Below are positions 4,923-5,130 of a stretch of DNA of 5,130 nt, in pieces. The stretch spans positions 1 through 5,130 of the forward strand of contig JAIOQD010000645.1 of assembly GCA_021413595.1 (NCBI GenBank), read 5' to 3'. The stretch is from Bacteroidota bacterium (GTDB lineage: Bacteria > Bacteroidota > Bacteroidia > 2-12-FULL-35-15). The notes beneath the pieces were generated by a model, which searched no databases, was not told the DNA's origin, and saw nothing but the letters and a program-made list of their open reading frames with translations. The stretch's first letter is position 1. Each line of letters begins with the position of its first letter. Position numbers and translations under genes: made by a program.

Positions 4923-5130
4923 ATGCAGTTTTTCCCTGTTGAATATTCATCACTTTCCACAAAAGCATTATTGGAATTAGTTGTAATTAATTATGACATT
5001 GATTGTAATTCGTCAATTACTTTTTTAAAACGAGGTTTCAATGATACTTATTTAATTTCCGAGAATGCGCTACTGAATGGTGGAGCATACAGTTTGAATG
5101 GAGAAGAAGAAAAACACAATAAAGAAAAAA
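4923..5130 (+). CDS. Phosphotransferase of APH/choline-kinase fold, N-terminal fragment
   Basis: Only the first 69 codons are present; the frame is open to the right edge. The start MQFFPVEYSSLSTKALLELVV is followed by a helix-like stretch and FLKRGFNDTYLIS (34-46). The RGFNDTYLI pattern is typical of the glycine-containing ATP-binding loop of aminoglycoside phosphotransferase-like and homoserine kinase-like (RdoA/HSK2-type) proteins. The lysine and the catalytic HGD loop lie beyond the window, so activity cannot be checked. A Gly/Asn/Glu-rich insert (about 47-69) follows the beta strand, longer than the usual short turn there. The ATG is 10 bases after the lipoprotein stop with no promoter between, so the two genes are probably co-transcribed. 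The substrate is unknown; a drug-resistance role should not be assumed. Confidence 0.65.
   Translation, partial: MQFFPVEYSSLSTKALLELVVINYDIDCNSSITFLKRGFNDTYLISENALLNGGAYSLNGEEEKHNKEK

Noticed and set aside
4756..4968. Minus-strand open frame of 70 codons
   Set aside because: It is antisense to the conserved part of the lipoprotein and overlaps the start of the next gene; no supporting motif.

Overview
The window looks like chromosomal DNA from a member of the Bacteroidetes (Bacteroidota). It is AT-rich, starts lack clear Shine-Dalgarno sequences and have A-rich leaders, and one upstream region fits the TTG / TAnnTTTG promoter style of the phylum. It also carries a DUF4907-type lipoprotein, an E1 dehydrogenase of a type I associate with this phylum, and palindromic intergenic repeats that I recall from such genomes. 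All family names come from motif recognition; no search was run.

Layout. Positions 1-772 (minus) hold the N-terminal part of a thiamine-diphosphate-dependent 2-oxoacid dehydrogenase E1 protein that runs off the left edge. Positions 773-1132 are non-coding and hold two adjacent, strongly folded palindromic units (889-980 and 999-1055). Positions 1133-2401 and 2583-4016 (both minus) encode two related extracytoplasmic SGNH/GDSL-fold proteins, probably tandem paralogues; the 181-base spacer between them carries three hairpins, one of them shaped like a plus-strand intrinsic terminator. Positions 4017-4507 separate the divergent left and right gene groups. On the plus strand a small lipoprotein (4508-4912) is followed after 10 bases by the start of a predicted phosphotransferase of the APH/choline kinase fold (4923 to the edge).

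The most notable feature is in the divergent spacer: a 336-bp element (4100-4435) with 21-bp terminal inverted repeats matching at 20 of 21 positions, flanked on both sides by the same 10-bp direct repeat AATTGCTTGA. This is the structure of a transposed, non-autonomous, MITE-like element. It has no room for a transposase and is packed with short palindromes, several of them present twice. Removing it and one copy of the direct repeat leaves an ordinary 145-bp divergent promoter region.

The two SGNH proteins have all expected catalytic blocks plus an N-terminal signal peptide or membrane anchor. They probably act on ester groups, such as O-acetyl groups, of a periplasmic or surface glycan, but the substrate is not visible here. 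No link in function between the E1 protein, the SGNH pair and the lipoprotein-phosphotransferase pair can be seen.
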